Assembly: GCA_015680905.1 (NCBI GenBank)
Contig: CM027385.1
Span: 17,924,501 to 17,988,500 of the forward strand
DNA from: Coptis chinensis
Lineage: Eukaryota; Streptophyta; Magnoliopsida; Ranunculales; Ranunculaceae
Length of the DNA: 64,000 nucleotides
Reading direction: 5' to 3'
This document shows, in pieces, positions 20,860 to 31,696 of this stretch (positions are counted from its first letter, which is position 1; each line of letters opens with the position of its first letter). The position numbers and the translations under genes were made by a program. The notes under the pieces are model-generated. The model saw only the letters and a program-made list of their open reading frames with translations, was not told the DNA's origin and ran no database searches.

Positions 20860-22608
20860 CTACGACTCTTTCAAATGCGACTCATCAAATCCGATACCTG
20901 TATATGCTTTCCAGAACAAAATATTGACCGAACTTCCGCACTCCACCAATATTTTCTGCACATCATAGCCAGATATCCTTAACGTAATTAACAATGCATT
21001 ATCATGAGGTAGCATCACCTTTGACAAATCATCAGGAACAAACATAATAGCTCCAGGTATACTCGCCGCTACTAATGATGGATTCACTTGATTCGACTTT
21101 ATGTTCACTTCAAGCATTTCCTTTACTATTGATATTTTTCTGATCTCATCCCTTATAATCTTCTTCTGTGGGATAACTCCTTTGTAAATCATGTTGATTA
21201 CTCCCAAAGGCGTATCATTCACCATCGCTGTTACTTCTGGCCGAGCATCTGCCATGAATTCACGAAGCTTCCCATCTCGCATTAATCTGTCCACTTCTCT
21301 GAGCAATTGTAAGCACTTATTTGTTTCGTGATTTTTGACCTTATGTAAATTACAGAAAGGTTTATCTGCTATTTCCCTAAGCTTGGGAACTGGATGTTGG
21401 AAATAAGGTTCTTTCCCCACCCTCCTTAAGATATCTTCTACTGTTGTATTAATGGAGATGTAATTGCTCGGGTCTAACTCTTCTTTCAGCAACCTTTCAA
21501 ATCTCTTCTTCTGCGATGGTTGGTTCTCCACCTTTGCATAAGAATTTGTTGTCTTCCTTTTGTCAGACTTATTGTAGTTATCATCCTTAACCGCCTTACT
21601 TGATTCCGATACCTGTAGTACTGACTGATTCGATGCCACCATAATTCCCTCCTCAACTTGCACATCTTTTTCATTCTTATCATACAACTCTCTAAGAGTT
21701 TTGATCTCCTTCCGAAGCATATACTTGTGCATGTCTGAACCTGGAATAACTCGTGTCTGAAACACCATTACTGTCGTCATTTCAGACTGATCTAAATGCT
21801 CCACTAGTTGTGCCTCTGCCTTGAACCTAGATAAGAATGTTTTTAGAGATTCCTTCTTTCCTTGCTTAAGTTGGAACAAGACTGACACCAGCTTTGGTTT
21901 TACTCGTTGATGACCATAATTTGACAAAAACTTTTCTTCAATCTCCCGATAACATGATATCGACCCTTTCGGTAGTGAACAAAACCACTTTAATGCTTTT
22001 CCCTTCATACTTGCAGAAAAAGATTTACATAATAATGAATCCAGGTAAGCTGTACCTTTATTTATCGAAAATTGATGTCGATATCCAAATAAATGATCCA
22101 TCGGATCTGATATGCCATCATATTGGGTGAACTTCGGAAGTTTGAACTTTGGTGGAATGGGCATCATCTCAACACTCTGATGTATCGAATTTCTGCTGAC
22201 ATCATCTGCCAGTTTTCTTAACGAAGCAGAAGTCTTTTCCAGAAGCTGGTTTTGCATCATCTCTTGTATCATTTCTTTAGTGATGGGTTGTTGTATTGTC
22301 ATTTCCAGTACTGGCGATGCTTCTGTAGTTATTTCAGGTTTTTCCGATGCTTTCTCCACAAAGTGACTACCTGATCTAGAACTACATTCCTCTTCTTCCT
22401 CTCCCTGGACATCTTTTACAACTACACTTGGACTTCCTTTCTTCATCTCTTGGTTCTCCTTTAGTAATATTGCGTTTAGATTTTCCACTTCCTCCAACCT
22501 TTTCAGAATTTCCTCTATTGCATTACTACCTTCCCTATTTTCCTCCTGGTATCGCCGACTCCCAGAAGCTCTTGTATTTCTTGTTTGCGACTGATTATTG
22601 TTATCCAT
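20860..22608 (-). CDS. Gag with protease start, Tat element (582 codons)
   Basis: Begins MDNNNQSQTRNTRASGS. Residues about 28-58 form a Leu/Glu coiled coil; about 150-330 are the retrotransposon gag domain (DPMDHLFGYRHQF, ALKWFCSLPKGSI, FLSRFKAEAQLVEHL); near 418 a C-x2-H-x5-H-x4-C finger (CNLHKVKNHETNKC) replaces the usual zinc knuckle, as is common in Tat gag. Near residue 554 stands ILVECGSSVNILF, the protease active site, in which the usual Asp is Glu. The start is chosen because the PBS and LTR lie only 150 bp upstream. The frame is open for its whole length, but it ends within the protease. Confidence 0.85.
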   Translation of the reverse strand: MDNNNQSQTRNTRASGSRRYQEENREGSNAIEEILKRLEEVENLNAILLKENQEMKKGSPSVVVKDVQGEEEEECSSRSGSHFVEKASEKPEITTEASPVLEMTIQQPITKEMIQEMMQNQLLEKTSASLRKLADDVSRNSIHQSVEMMPIPPKFKLPKFTQYDGISDPMDHLFGYRHQFSINKGTAYLDSLLCKSFSASMKGKALKWFCSLPKGSISCYREIEEKFLSNYGHQRVKPKLVSVLFQLKQGKKESLKTFLSRFKAEAQLVEHLDQSEMTTVMVFQTRVIPGSDMHKYMLRKEIKTLRELYDKNEKDVQVEEGIMVASNQSVLQVSESSKAVKDDNYNKSDKRKTTNSYAKVENQPSQKKRFERLLKEELDPSNYISINTTVEDILRRVGKEPYFQHPVPKLREIADKPFCNLHKVKNHETNKCLQLLREVDRLMRDGKLREFMADARPEVTAMVNDTPLGVINMIYKGVIPQKKIIRDEIRKISIVKEMLEVNIKSNQVNPSLVAASIPGAIMFVPDDLSKVMLPHDNALLITLRISGYDVQKILVECGSSVNILFWKAYTGIGFDESHLKES

Positions 22609-22759
22609 CCTTTTACTGTGTTGTTTTCTTCCTTGGGGCCATTATGCTCCAAAACTCACTGTCTTACTCACCTTTATTCACTCTTGTACCTCTCAAACAA
22701 AGAACACAACTATGGATTCTATATCTAAGAAGAAGAAAACATAAAAATTTTTTGTTCTC

Positions 22760-22777
22760 GATATACAGACGGCGCCA
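22760..22777 (-). other. Primer-binding site, Tat element
   Basis: Minus strand reads TGGCGCCGTCTGTATATC, starting one base inside the LTR end. The TGGCGCCGTCTGT form is usual for Tat-group elements. Confidence 0.7.
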
Positions 22778-22778
22778 A

Positions 22779-23400
22779 TGTGATGTCTAAGAACACTTTC
22801 TTTCCTATGTTCTAAGATCACCTCAATAGAACGAATGAAAGGAACAGAATTGAAGAATAAGATGAATTGAATAAGCATTTTAAAATGGCGATCACAGTTT
22901 ACAATTTCTCTCTCTGTTTCTCTCTCTCTTCTTTACAAATGATTTTTCTTGGATAATGAATGAATGAATCCCTTTTACATCTCTTCTAGTCTTTATATAA
23001 TGTCCTGATTTGGCTTTGACCCAGTCAATCTCTGACACGTGTCCCTTGTCTTCCTCCTCCTATTTCCCGCTCAATACCTACAAATGCTTAAACATAATTT
23101 CTGAAATATACCGATACATTGACCCTTATGTCAATGTTTCAAGTTTTGAAATATCAGATATAATACCTTTATGCATGATATTTGCCCACTACACATGTCA
23201 CTTGTGCTTCCTGCTTGTGTAGGTTTTTATTATCCTTACAGTTATTCTACATGCAATGTGTCTGCCTATGCATTTGCAAAGTTAAGTTTTCCAGTTCAGA
23301 GAAATGCACATGTCAGCAGAAACAAGAAAACTTTCTATTTCAAATGTTTATCATTGTAGACTATAATACATCATAAACTATTGGACTTAAATGCACTTGA
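22779..23400 (-). mobile_element. 5' LTR, Tat element (outer end uncertain)
   Basis: On the minus strand the LTR ends ...GACATCACA at 22779, followed by the PBS. A TATA box TTATATAAAG lies at 23000-22991, which puts the RNA start near 22965 and gives R+U5 of about 190 bp with CT-rich tracts at 22905-22935. I could not place the outer TG end, because the other LTR is outside the window. The right limit is a guess. Confidence 0.55.
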
Positions 23401-24089
23401 TCGTGCACCTCAGTTGTGTGCTACAAAATGCATGGTTCTTGTATAAAAGATTTATTATGCACTCAACTGTTGCATATGCATAATGGTCACGACATATGCA
23501 ATGGTTATACAAATATATAGGCCTTGCACAGTGCATTTTTTTCATGATCGTTGTTAGGGATATGCTAAGGGCCCTTTTATTTTCAGGCTCTTGTGTTTCC
23601 ATTATAAAGACTTGATGAGATGCACAACCCAAGTCATCTATGGATACAAAGTCCAATTAAACACAATGGCATGTTCTGCGAGCAAGGAATAACATTATAC
23701 CAATAGTGACTACATAGAGCTATGGGGGCATTAATGTAGCTGTGGAAGGATCATGGGATATCTTAAAAACAAAGTATTAAAGGCTCTTGCAATTTATATT
23801 TCCCAATCTCACTTTTGGCATGCTCTAACATGAAAACATTGGTCCTTTCAGAAAGTTGTTGCTGTAATGACGAAAAGATTTCGCTATTATGAGAGTACTT
23901 CCATCCGGCGTCTACCAGTATTAATGCTCCCGAAGCGTGTGGAATACCTAGGATGGTGGAGGTTTCTGCTCGACTTAATGAGTCTATGAAATAAGAGATG
24001 AATCCTCAACGCAAAGAAGAAGATGTAGGAGATAAATTGATAACTTTGACTTATAAAAATAATGTATTAGATCTACTTATATAGATAAC
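23401..24089. other. Unassigned sequence between Tat LTR and element B
   Basis: May include the rest of the U3 of the Tat LTR. No domain, repeat or long ORF that I can support. Confidence 0.3.
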
Positions 24090-25064
24090 TGATCAAGTCC
24101 CAAATGTATATTTTATTACCTTTACATTACTGCATTACAACCTTTCTTACACATAATAAACATATAACTCATAGCTTTTACTGCCTTTTGCAAGTTACAT
24201 GCCATTTCATACCATTTATCATAAAAGATGCATTTTAGCGCCAAAAGGAGCTTTATTAATGCCTTTTATGAAGACTCAAGCTTCTGTGAAAAAGTGTTGA
24301 AAAAGTCAAAGTCAAAGGTCAAAGGTCAAGGACTCAAACCCAGAAGACTGAAATTTATGTCCTTAACTCAGAAGACTGGAGATGGATGATCTTGTCTCAA
24401 AAGTAGCCTTGCTTTAAACCTAGCTTGCTCAAGAAAGAAAGAGAAAAAGCAAAAGCATAAAGGAAAAAAAAAAGTAAAAAACAAATGTGTGAGGTGTCTC
24501 AATTGTTGAGGGAGAGGGCAAATAAGTCATTGTAAAAGTAAGAGTATAAAATCAAAATGTAGGGAGAGAAAGCATTATCTAATTTTTGGTTTGACAACCC
24601 AAAAATTGAGATCAATTTTTTCATGCTTTCTTAGGTAGATTTATATTATTGCAATTTACTTTCTTGTTTTGTTATTTATTTTTATTTCAATCTATTTACT
24701 TTTCTTGTTTTCATGTTCTTCATTGCATTCAATACTTGTTGTTTAATCTTGTCATACCAATCAACTTGGTTCTAAACTTCCTTGTCATTTAATATAAGGA
24801 ACACTCATTTGAAGACATCGAATGAGTGTGACTTGGTGATAAAGCTATCTCCTTTCCTCTCATTTTCTTTCATGTTTTAATCCTACACAACTTCATTGTT
24901 ATCAATATCTTAACAACTAGTCTTTCAATACTCTTTTAGATTGAGAAAATGTGAATAAGAAAAGTTGACAAGTTCTTGTTTTCATTCATCACCATTCCTC
25001 CCATATTAAGATTTATGATGAACTTCAACTAATTAAACCCACTACCACTATACTCTAAACGTCA
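24090..25064 (+). mobile_element. 5' LTR of element B
   Basis: 975 bp from TGATCAAG to ACGTCA. Shares with the 3' LTR the block around CATATAACTCATAGCTTTTA (24160) and the GAATGAGTGTGA region (24820). Followed by AATGGCGGCGCC, a PBS-like sequence that is shorter than that of elements A and D, as if 3 bases were lost from the core. Confidence 0.75.
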
Positions 25065-26811
25065 AATGGCGGCGCCATCATGGATATAAGCTTGGGAAGA
25101 AGATGAACAAAAAACAACCATTTCTAAACTCTTCTCTTTCATTCTTTTCATTTATTTTCAAGTTTTTTTCAAGTTTTATATTTTAGCATTTACTTACTCA
25201 TGTTTTCTTGTTTTATTGTAGATTCAATCAAACGAAACCCACCATTGGAACATTGCGGAGATCTGGGAGAAGTTGTCAAAAGCTTGGAACAAAAGGTGAA
25301 CAATGACTCGTGCCTGCGCCTTTGCATGCCGTGACAGCACCTTCTCATTCCCGCAATCGCGCTGCACTTCGAACGGAATAGGAGTCTGTACGTACAAGTT
25401 CTTTTTCGTGTTTAGTAGATTAATTTCGTAGGATTTGATTAATCAAACTGTTAGCCATTTGAAACTAGTTAGATTTTAAATGTTTAATGTTTTGAAAAAC
25501 TAAAAAAATATATAGATATAAACAATTTAAAAAGATAAAAACAAATAGTTTATTTTCAATATTAGATAAATAATAGTTTTAGGATAATATCATGTTTTTA
25601 CTTTATCCTTATTATTTTTCAAAAATATAAAAAAAATTAGGATAATATCAACTTAGATAAGGTTTAGGATGATACCAACCTTTGTCCTAAAGTGAAAAGT
25701 CACTTGTCTTTTTATTGAAGTTATTAACTTACCTAGTGTTAGAAGTTTGATTTACTTTGACCATTTCGATCCGTGAGGGGCGAGTAGTCCAACAATATGC
25801 TCACGCATCTCAAATCAATTTGAAGATTAAATTTCTAATCATTGACATTTTCCTTTTCATTAATCTTGTTAAGTAGTTATATAGTTGAGTAGTTATATAG
25901 TTAAGCAGTTAGTCTTTTATTTACATTGTGCAAGTTAAGCCCACGAAGGCAAAATTGTAAATTATTGGCTATGCCACATTTTCAACCCGACTTGTGGGTT
26001 TAGTTAGTCAAAATTTGTAACCGAACAAAACACTCGAACGGTTGGGCTTGATTCTCAGATCTTGCACAAACCAACGTCGACTACACCTCAAGCAGCGTTT
26101 AAGCACGGTTTGAGAGGTAAAACTATCAACCTCCTCGCAACTCCCAGTCAGAGGATACTTGGTGTTTACAAAATCATGTTTGTATGACTTTGTGTTTAAC
26201 TTCTGCACTGTATTTACTTTAATGGACAAATGGCTGAACCCGAGCCAAATAATAACCATTGGGAGGTCATTACCCAATATAGATAAACCAGACGATGCTG
26301 GTTACTTGAGGCCCAACCAAACAATATTTAAAATCAATCAACTAAAGGCCAAAGTAGTCACGCTCCTCCAAAAAAGGGCAAAAATATAGCCACGAGGATT
26401 TAGAGTAATTAATTACCATATTTCGGTGGACTAACTACCTTCCTCACTCCCCTCCCCCAGATTCACTATGAGTTTCTTGGTAGCACACTACTTGGTGAAG
26501 TGATTACCTACTTTTCTAAGCCTAGCTTGTAGTAGATCCCACATAGTTTCGCGCCCAATTGTTCGTTTGAATAGGGCATAGTAATCTATAGACCAAACAA
26601 ACATTTTCAAAACTCCAAATTGCAAAAATGAATTTCGATTATTTGAGCATCCACTGCATCGTTTGCGTATTTTTAGGTAGTTTTGCTAGTCTTGCTAAAG
26701 TGCATGATACTACGTTCAGACACTACAAGGTTTAACGAGCATAAAACTTACTCACATAAGAGAGCACGTCGTCCTAGACAACTTCCTATCTCTCGTCTTC
26801 CACCTTCTAAG
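25065..26811 (+). other. Leader of element B
   Basis: PBS-like AATGGCGGCGCCAT at 25065-25078, then about 1.7 kb of mostly AT-rich sequence without a supported gene. The frame of gag is open for a short way upstream of its ATG (basic residues around 26765-26811). No repeats of note. Confidence 0.5.
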
Positions 26812-28147
26812 ATGGTTGACGAAGTCGTGCAAGCTGAGGAGCCTCTCTCAAACTTCTACACACTATTATAAGATGGACCTCCATCTTGTATACAACTCAC
26901 ACCGCTCACGAGTGATTTTCGCATTCCACCAAACGTGTTCAATATTTTACCCATCTTCCACGAGTTTGAACACGAGCTACCGTACGAACATCTACGCCGG
27001 ATACATGAAATATGCAATATTTTCCATCATCCGGGTGTCATCGCTGATCAAGTGAAGCTACGAGTGTTTCCTTTCACTTTAGCTGGTAAAATTCATGCAT
27101 GGCTTCTTTCTCAGAAACCCGATTCTTTTGATACATGGAAAAAAGTTGTGTTCTCCTTCATGAAGAAGTACTTTCCACCGAAGAAAATAGAAGAGATAAG
27201 AAGCAAAATACAGTTTTTCAGACTAAATTCGAGTGAGACATTCTTCGAAGCATGGGATAGATTCTCTAACCTAGTCCATTCAGGTCCTCACCATAAACTA
27301 GAAAAATCCACTCTTGTCCAATGTTTTTTCAAAGGTCTTCTCCAAAAACACAAAGTCACACTAGATATCATGAATAATGGAATTTTTTTAGATAGAGGTG
27401 CTACAGAAGCTTTAACCTTTCTTGAAGACCAAGCATAAAAGAGTACTCATTAAGGCGACACAAACAATTCCAGAACATCCCAGCCCAGTACCTTTAAAGC
27501 TAATGGTATCTTTGAGGTAAAATCTGATCCAGAGAATAAAACACTAATTGAAACCCTCACAAGAAAGATAGATGCCCTCGCAACCAAACCAAAAGACCAT
27601 ACTCCCTAACCAGTCATGAACATAGATATAACACCATGCACTTTATGTTTCAATTTGATATCTACCCATTGTCCCTTGCTCAACAACATCGCAATGCTTC
27701 AACCAGAAGAAGTTTGTGCTTTCAATGCACCAAATGCACCATAGAGGCAACACCCAAATTTTCAATGGAATCCTAATCTACACACCCAACCACCTCCAGG
27801 GTTCACAAATCATGTCAAATGACAAAATACATTCAATCATTTCAGACAAGGACAAGGTACCGACAACAATCAGAATAGAGCGATAGTTCCATCTAATTTT
27901 CACCAAAACTACCAAAATCCACCAATCAACAACCAAAGAGACCTAGTTCAAGTTGCCCAACCTACTAGTGTCCCGTTAGATAAAACATCCGAGATAATGC
28001 TATCTTTGATGCAATAACAATCTCAAATCTTGGTGTCCATACAACAATCTCTAAACCTCCTAACTCAAGAGAAAGCCTAGAAAGGTGTGTTCCTAGGACA
28101 AGCAGCTCCCAATCCTAAACAAGCAAACTCAGCATTAGAAGATACAA
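26812..28147 (+). pseudogene. Gag of element B
   Basis: The ATG at 26812 opens MVDEVVQAEEPLSNFY. A single frame then runs through the gag domain: PSCIQLTPLTSDFRIPPNVFNILPIF, LPYEHLRRIHEI, LRVFPFTLAGKIHAWL, KIQFFRLNSSETFFEAWDRF, DIMNNG. In-frame stops occur at 26869, 27436 and several later points. The zinc knuckle is damaged: CTLC is present, but the following His and Cys spacing (ISTHCP) is wrong. The last part has the Gln/Asn-rich linker, and the frame breaks at the deletion junction near 28148. Confidence 0.8.
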
Positions 28148-28226
28148 GCGCCTAAAACACTATCATGAGTTAGGGTCTACGGATGTAGAAGAAACCCTTC
28201 TCCACGATCCTAACTATGAGGATTAA
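28148..28226 (+). pseudogene. Scar of pol: last codons of integrase
   Basis: Starting at 28149 the sequence encodes RLKHYHELGSTDVEETLLHD and ends at TAA (28224-28226). This is the same tail that ends integrase in element A. Gag linker and this tail touch directly, so protease, RT, RNase H and most of integrase are missing. Confidence 0.8.
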
Positions 28227-28948
28227 ATCCTCTTTTCTGTAATGTATTTGCAATCCATTCATTCTCTTACATATGCTTTAATGGAATACATCATAAAAGG
28301 TAATCGAACCCTTTACTTGGAGTGTGTAGTTGTAAGTGCCGAAGCCTTGAGTCCACGTATACCTTGCATATTCCTTGTTAGCACTTTTACTCGTAGTTTG
28401 AGTAGTGTACCTCTATAGAGCAAGTATACATTTTTCTTTTTCTTTATTTTACATTTCTTTCTGTTAAAAATAGCTTTTTCTTGTTGTTTTTACAAAAGTT
28501 CTTGGTTTTTCCAGTGGTTATAATAGAGGATTCTCTATACAACACTAGTCATGTGATTTTTGTTTCAAAATAGGCAATGGATTCTACACAGACCAACCCC
28601 TAGAAAAACGCAATCTAGGGGCGGTTTGAGATTAGTTTTGCTTATTAAAGGTCACCTATATCACCACGTTATTCACACGGGTCAGGACGTATCATGTCTT
28701 GCACAGTAAGTCCCCCAACTCGTATAACTAAAGCTCTGTCTGTCTAGATTGGGTTCACCTTAACCGACATGAAAGTTGCCTAAGACAATCTATTATGGTA
28801 TGTTTTTAATAATTGCTTTTGTACGAGTTCTTTGTATATATCTCTACATAGTTTTCAAAAACTTGAAGATATAAAAATTTAAAATCTTACGTCCCAGAGT
28901 AACCAAAATGATACTAGAGAAACATAATCTTCTTGTAGAACTCTATTT
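28227..28948 (+). other. Post-pol spacer of element B
   Basis: Non-coding. The GAGTGTGTAGTTGTAAGTGCCG word at 28320 matches the stretch after pol in elements A and C; GGGGCGGTTTGAG (28620) matches element A. The last 204 bp (28751-28954) are repeated at 43924-44127. Confidence 0.6.
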
Positions 28949-28954
28949 TGTTAG
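28751..28954 (+). repeat. 204-bp direct duplication, left copy
   Basis: Nearly identical to 43924-44127 (about 8 substitutions, no length change). This copy ends exactly where the inserted LTR begins; the other begins exactly where that LTR ends. Confidence 0.85.
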
Positions 28955-29924
28955 GAACCGTTATGGTTGCATCGAATGGTTTACAAACCGTGAAAACCCA
29001 TGTGCAGCGGAATAAGGGTGTTCATGATTTGGGTAGGAAGCATACCTTTGAACAGCTGTGATATCTCTGAGAATCCAAGCTCTACGAATCAGCAACCTCT
29101 TGATCTTCTGTTTTATTCCTATCCTTGGAATGGACGTTGTAATTCGGCCAGAGAAATAAGGTTTCTTTTTATAGGCTACAACAGGGACTATGAGGAGAAA
29201 TTAGGGTTAGGTCTCTTGACGGGCTTGGGCTTCCCATATTCGCTCAGAACACACGACCCAAGTCCGTCAACAAATGACTTATTCCACTAAAGGTCATTGT
29301 TTCACTACAGCCCCAATCCCAAATTACGTATATTATGTTTATGGGCTCCATATTATATGCTTGTTGATCTCCCCTTGTTAAGATATCGAATGCCCGCTAA
29401 TTAAGTCAAGTTACTGACAACTACATTAATCAACTTCTTTTGTCCTTAAGTAGTACCACTCAACCTTATTGTCATGTCGTATTAAATCCACCTGCAGGGT
29501 TTACATGACAATCTGTATGAGGTCCTCAAGGGGACATCATTAGCCCGACTTCTTGCGGGTCACGGATTCCTTCTATAGTCAACATCACACCTTATATACA
29601 ATGTCATTTCCCAATCTATCGAGTTTGTTGATTCACAAATGAATCTTACTCATTGATGATTTAAAGCCATGTACAATGCACGTAAGTGCCCGTTATTATA
29701 TCCAGATTAAGAGGACAAGAATCCATAATAACAAAGGTGTTTGTTCTCTTATATAGTCAGTATAAAGAGAAACAACCTCATTTGGTCCTGTGCAATACAC
29801 ACAAAGTGTACTAGTATAATTATGTAGTCAAGATAGACTAATACGAGAATATACTACAACCATACCAATGGTTTGTCAAAATCCATCTAGGTTGTGAACG
29901 TTTACTTATACTTTATAAGGTACT

Positions 29925-31300
29925 TGATAAGAGCCCAAAACTGTAGTTTTAACCACTTAATAATAATACTTTTAGACCAATTATGTGAGTAATAAATAAG
30001 AGTTAATGCTAATTACGTGCTTTTATGTATTTTAGGCATTGGAGTCGATTATGTGCAGAAATGTGTCACTTTTGTGAGATAAAGGAGCAAGGGTTGGTTG
30101 CTAAGGAGTTTTGTGATTAAAGGCCAAGATTCAAGGAGAAAAAACCTTTTTAAAGCCCGGTCAAAGCCGAAAAGTTAAAGTCAACGCGGGCAGAAATAGC
30201 ACACAAAAGTTAGCAAATCTTCCGAACACCGTATCTTTGGACTCAAACCTTAGAATTGGGCCTACCTTATGTCAAAACGACCAGCTTGGAAAGAGCTTTC
30301 CAATGGTCTAAGAATTGACCCAATCAAAGGAGCAGAAGTGGAGGAAAATTCTATTAAAGTCAAATCCAGCTGGAAAGGCCTCTGTGGACTGAAAAAATTG
30401 GGTTTTGGGCTCGATTTTCCGGCCCAAAACATGGCACCTCAGCCCATGCACGAAGAAGTGGATCTTGTCTCCTCCATTTCAAGATACAAGACTTAACTCT
30501 TAAGCATCGAGTTTTTTAGTTAGCCATTAGCCAATAATTTTAGATCTAGTAGTTTTTAGACTCCATTAATTAGTTCATATTACCTTGTTTTTAATTTAGT
30601 TATTGAATCATTGATAATTCTTTATTAGATTAATAAAAATAGTTATTTATTCATAATTTCAATTTTGGTTTATTAAATTACTTAGATCTAAATTTAGTTA
30701 TTAGTTGTTAATCATTTCTTAGTTGTTAATTTAGATTTGAATTCTTGGTTAGATCAATATAGTAAATTTATAATCCTTATATCATGTCTTGCTCAAATTC
30801 ATATAGAAATGATAGTTTTATGAATCAAGGCTAAACCTCCATTAGAGGGGTTTGAGAAAGCCTTGATGAAAACTTGATTTGTTAGCTTAGAAATTGTCGT
30901 GATAATCTATTCAATTCTAGAAAGTAATTAGTTCACCATGAGAATGGGTTTGATAGCTTCACATGTCAGTTATTATTTGGCTGAGATTGCCATGAATAAT
31001 TAGGAATTAAAATTACCAGTTTGTTATGCGAAAGCATTGAAATTTGGATTACGACATTTCTCTGTTAGTTGATTAAGTCGAGTCAAGGTGGAATTGAATT
31101 CCCCTAATTCATTCTCTATTGCCATCATAGTATTTAGCATATTCAATTACGTCATTTCAATCGTTGTTAGCATAGTTACATAATCATTACTCTCACGACT
31201 TTGGTAGAACCGATAATCTTAGTTAGCATTGAATTCTGAAGAACTAGGAGTGGAACGAATTCTCTACTCCACTTAGTGCAATAGCATCGAGAGTGTAGAA
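29925..31300 (+). mobile_element. 5' LTR of element C, U5 end deleted
   Basis: Aligned with the 3' LTR it stops at GAGTGTAGAA (31300). The last 100 or so bases of the LTR and the PBS are absent; unrelated sequence with GC-rich repeats follows. The hairpin at 30825-30866 is kept. Confidence 0.88.
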
Positions 31301-31696
31301 TCTTGTTGAAGTGCACGGACATCAGGCCGGTGGACGCGGCGCGCACCCCTAAGCCCTCCCAAGCTTAACCAGGCGCGCACCCCCAAAGTGTCACGGACCT
31401 CGAGTCCGGACATGGCGCCTGCTTCCTAGGCTACTTCAGAGCGCACCCCGCACCCTCTTTCGAACTGCCCAATTTCCACAGGTTAGTTCAAATTTCCATT
31501 ACTTCAAGTTATTCAGTGTTTCTAACTTGTTACATACAATGAATTCGCGTAAACAAGACGCTATTCGTAAGCGAAGCAAGGAGGCATTTAGGTACTTCTT
31601 TCTTCCACTCCTTGCATCTCCTGTTAGAGGTTTATACTAGCATATCAGGATTATTTAAGTATTGTCGTGTTTAGTTAAGATTGGTCTTAGCCATGC
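31301..31696 (+). other. Leader of element C
   Basis: GC-rich 31318-31450 with repeated GGCGCGCACCCC and GAGCGCACCCCGC words. At 31539 an ATG opens a short basic peptide (MNSRKQDAIRKRSKEAFR) that runs to a possible splice donor TTTAG|GTACTT at 31591/31592. Element D has the same stretch at 61392-61450 without the ATG but with CAG|GTATTCC. A CTTAG acceptor-like site stands just before the gag ATG. Confidence 0.5.

Larger units (their letters stand above)
14073..23400 (-). mobile_element. Tat-lineage Ty3/gypsy retrotransposon (minus strand)
   Basis: Minus-strand order: LTR (from 22779 rightwards), PBS, gag with protease motif (22608-20860), RT, RNase H, a second archaeal-type RNase H, integrase (ends 17159), two tandem arrays, and an ORF on the opposite strand. 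The second RNase H between RNase H and integrase and the antisense ORF in the long 3' region mark the Tat lineage. The 3' LTR is not in the window: element A is inserted at 14072/14073. The outer (U3) end of the 5' LTR is not resolved, so the right limit given is approximate. Confidence 0.8.

Noticed and set aside
23010-23376. Several 60-70 codon ORFs near the Tat LTR
   Set aside because: Overlapping short frames in different registers within the LTR and flank, without recognisable protein features.
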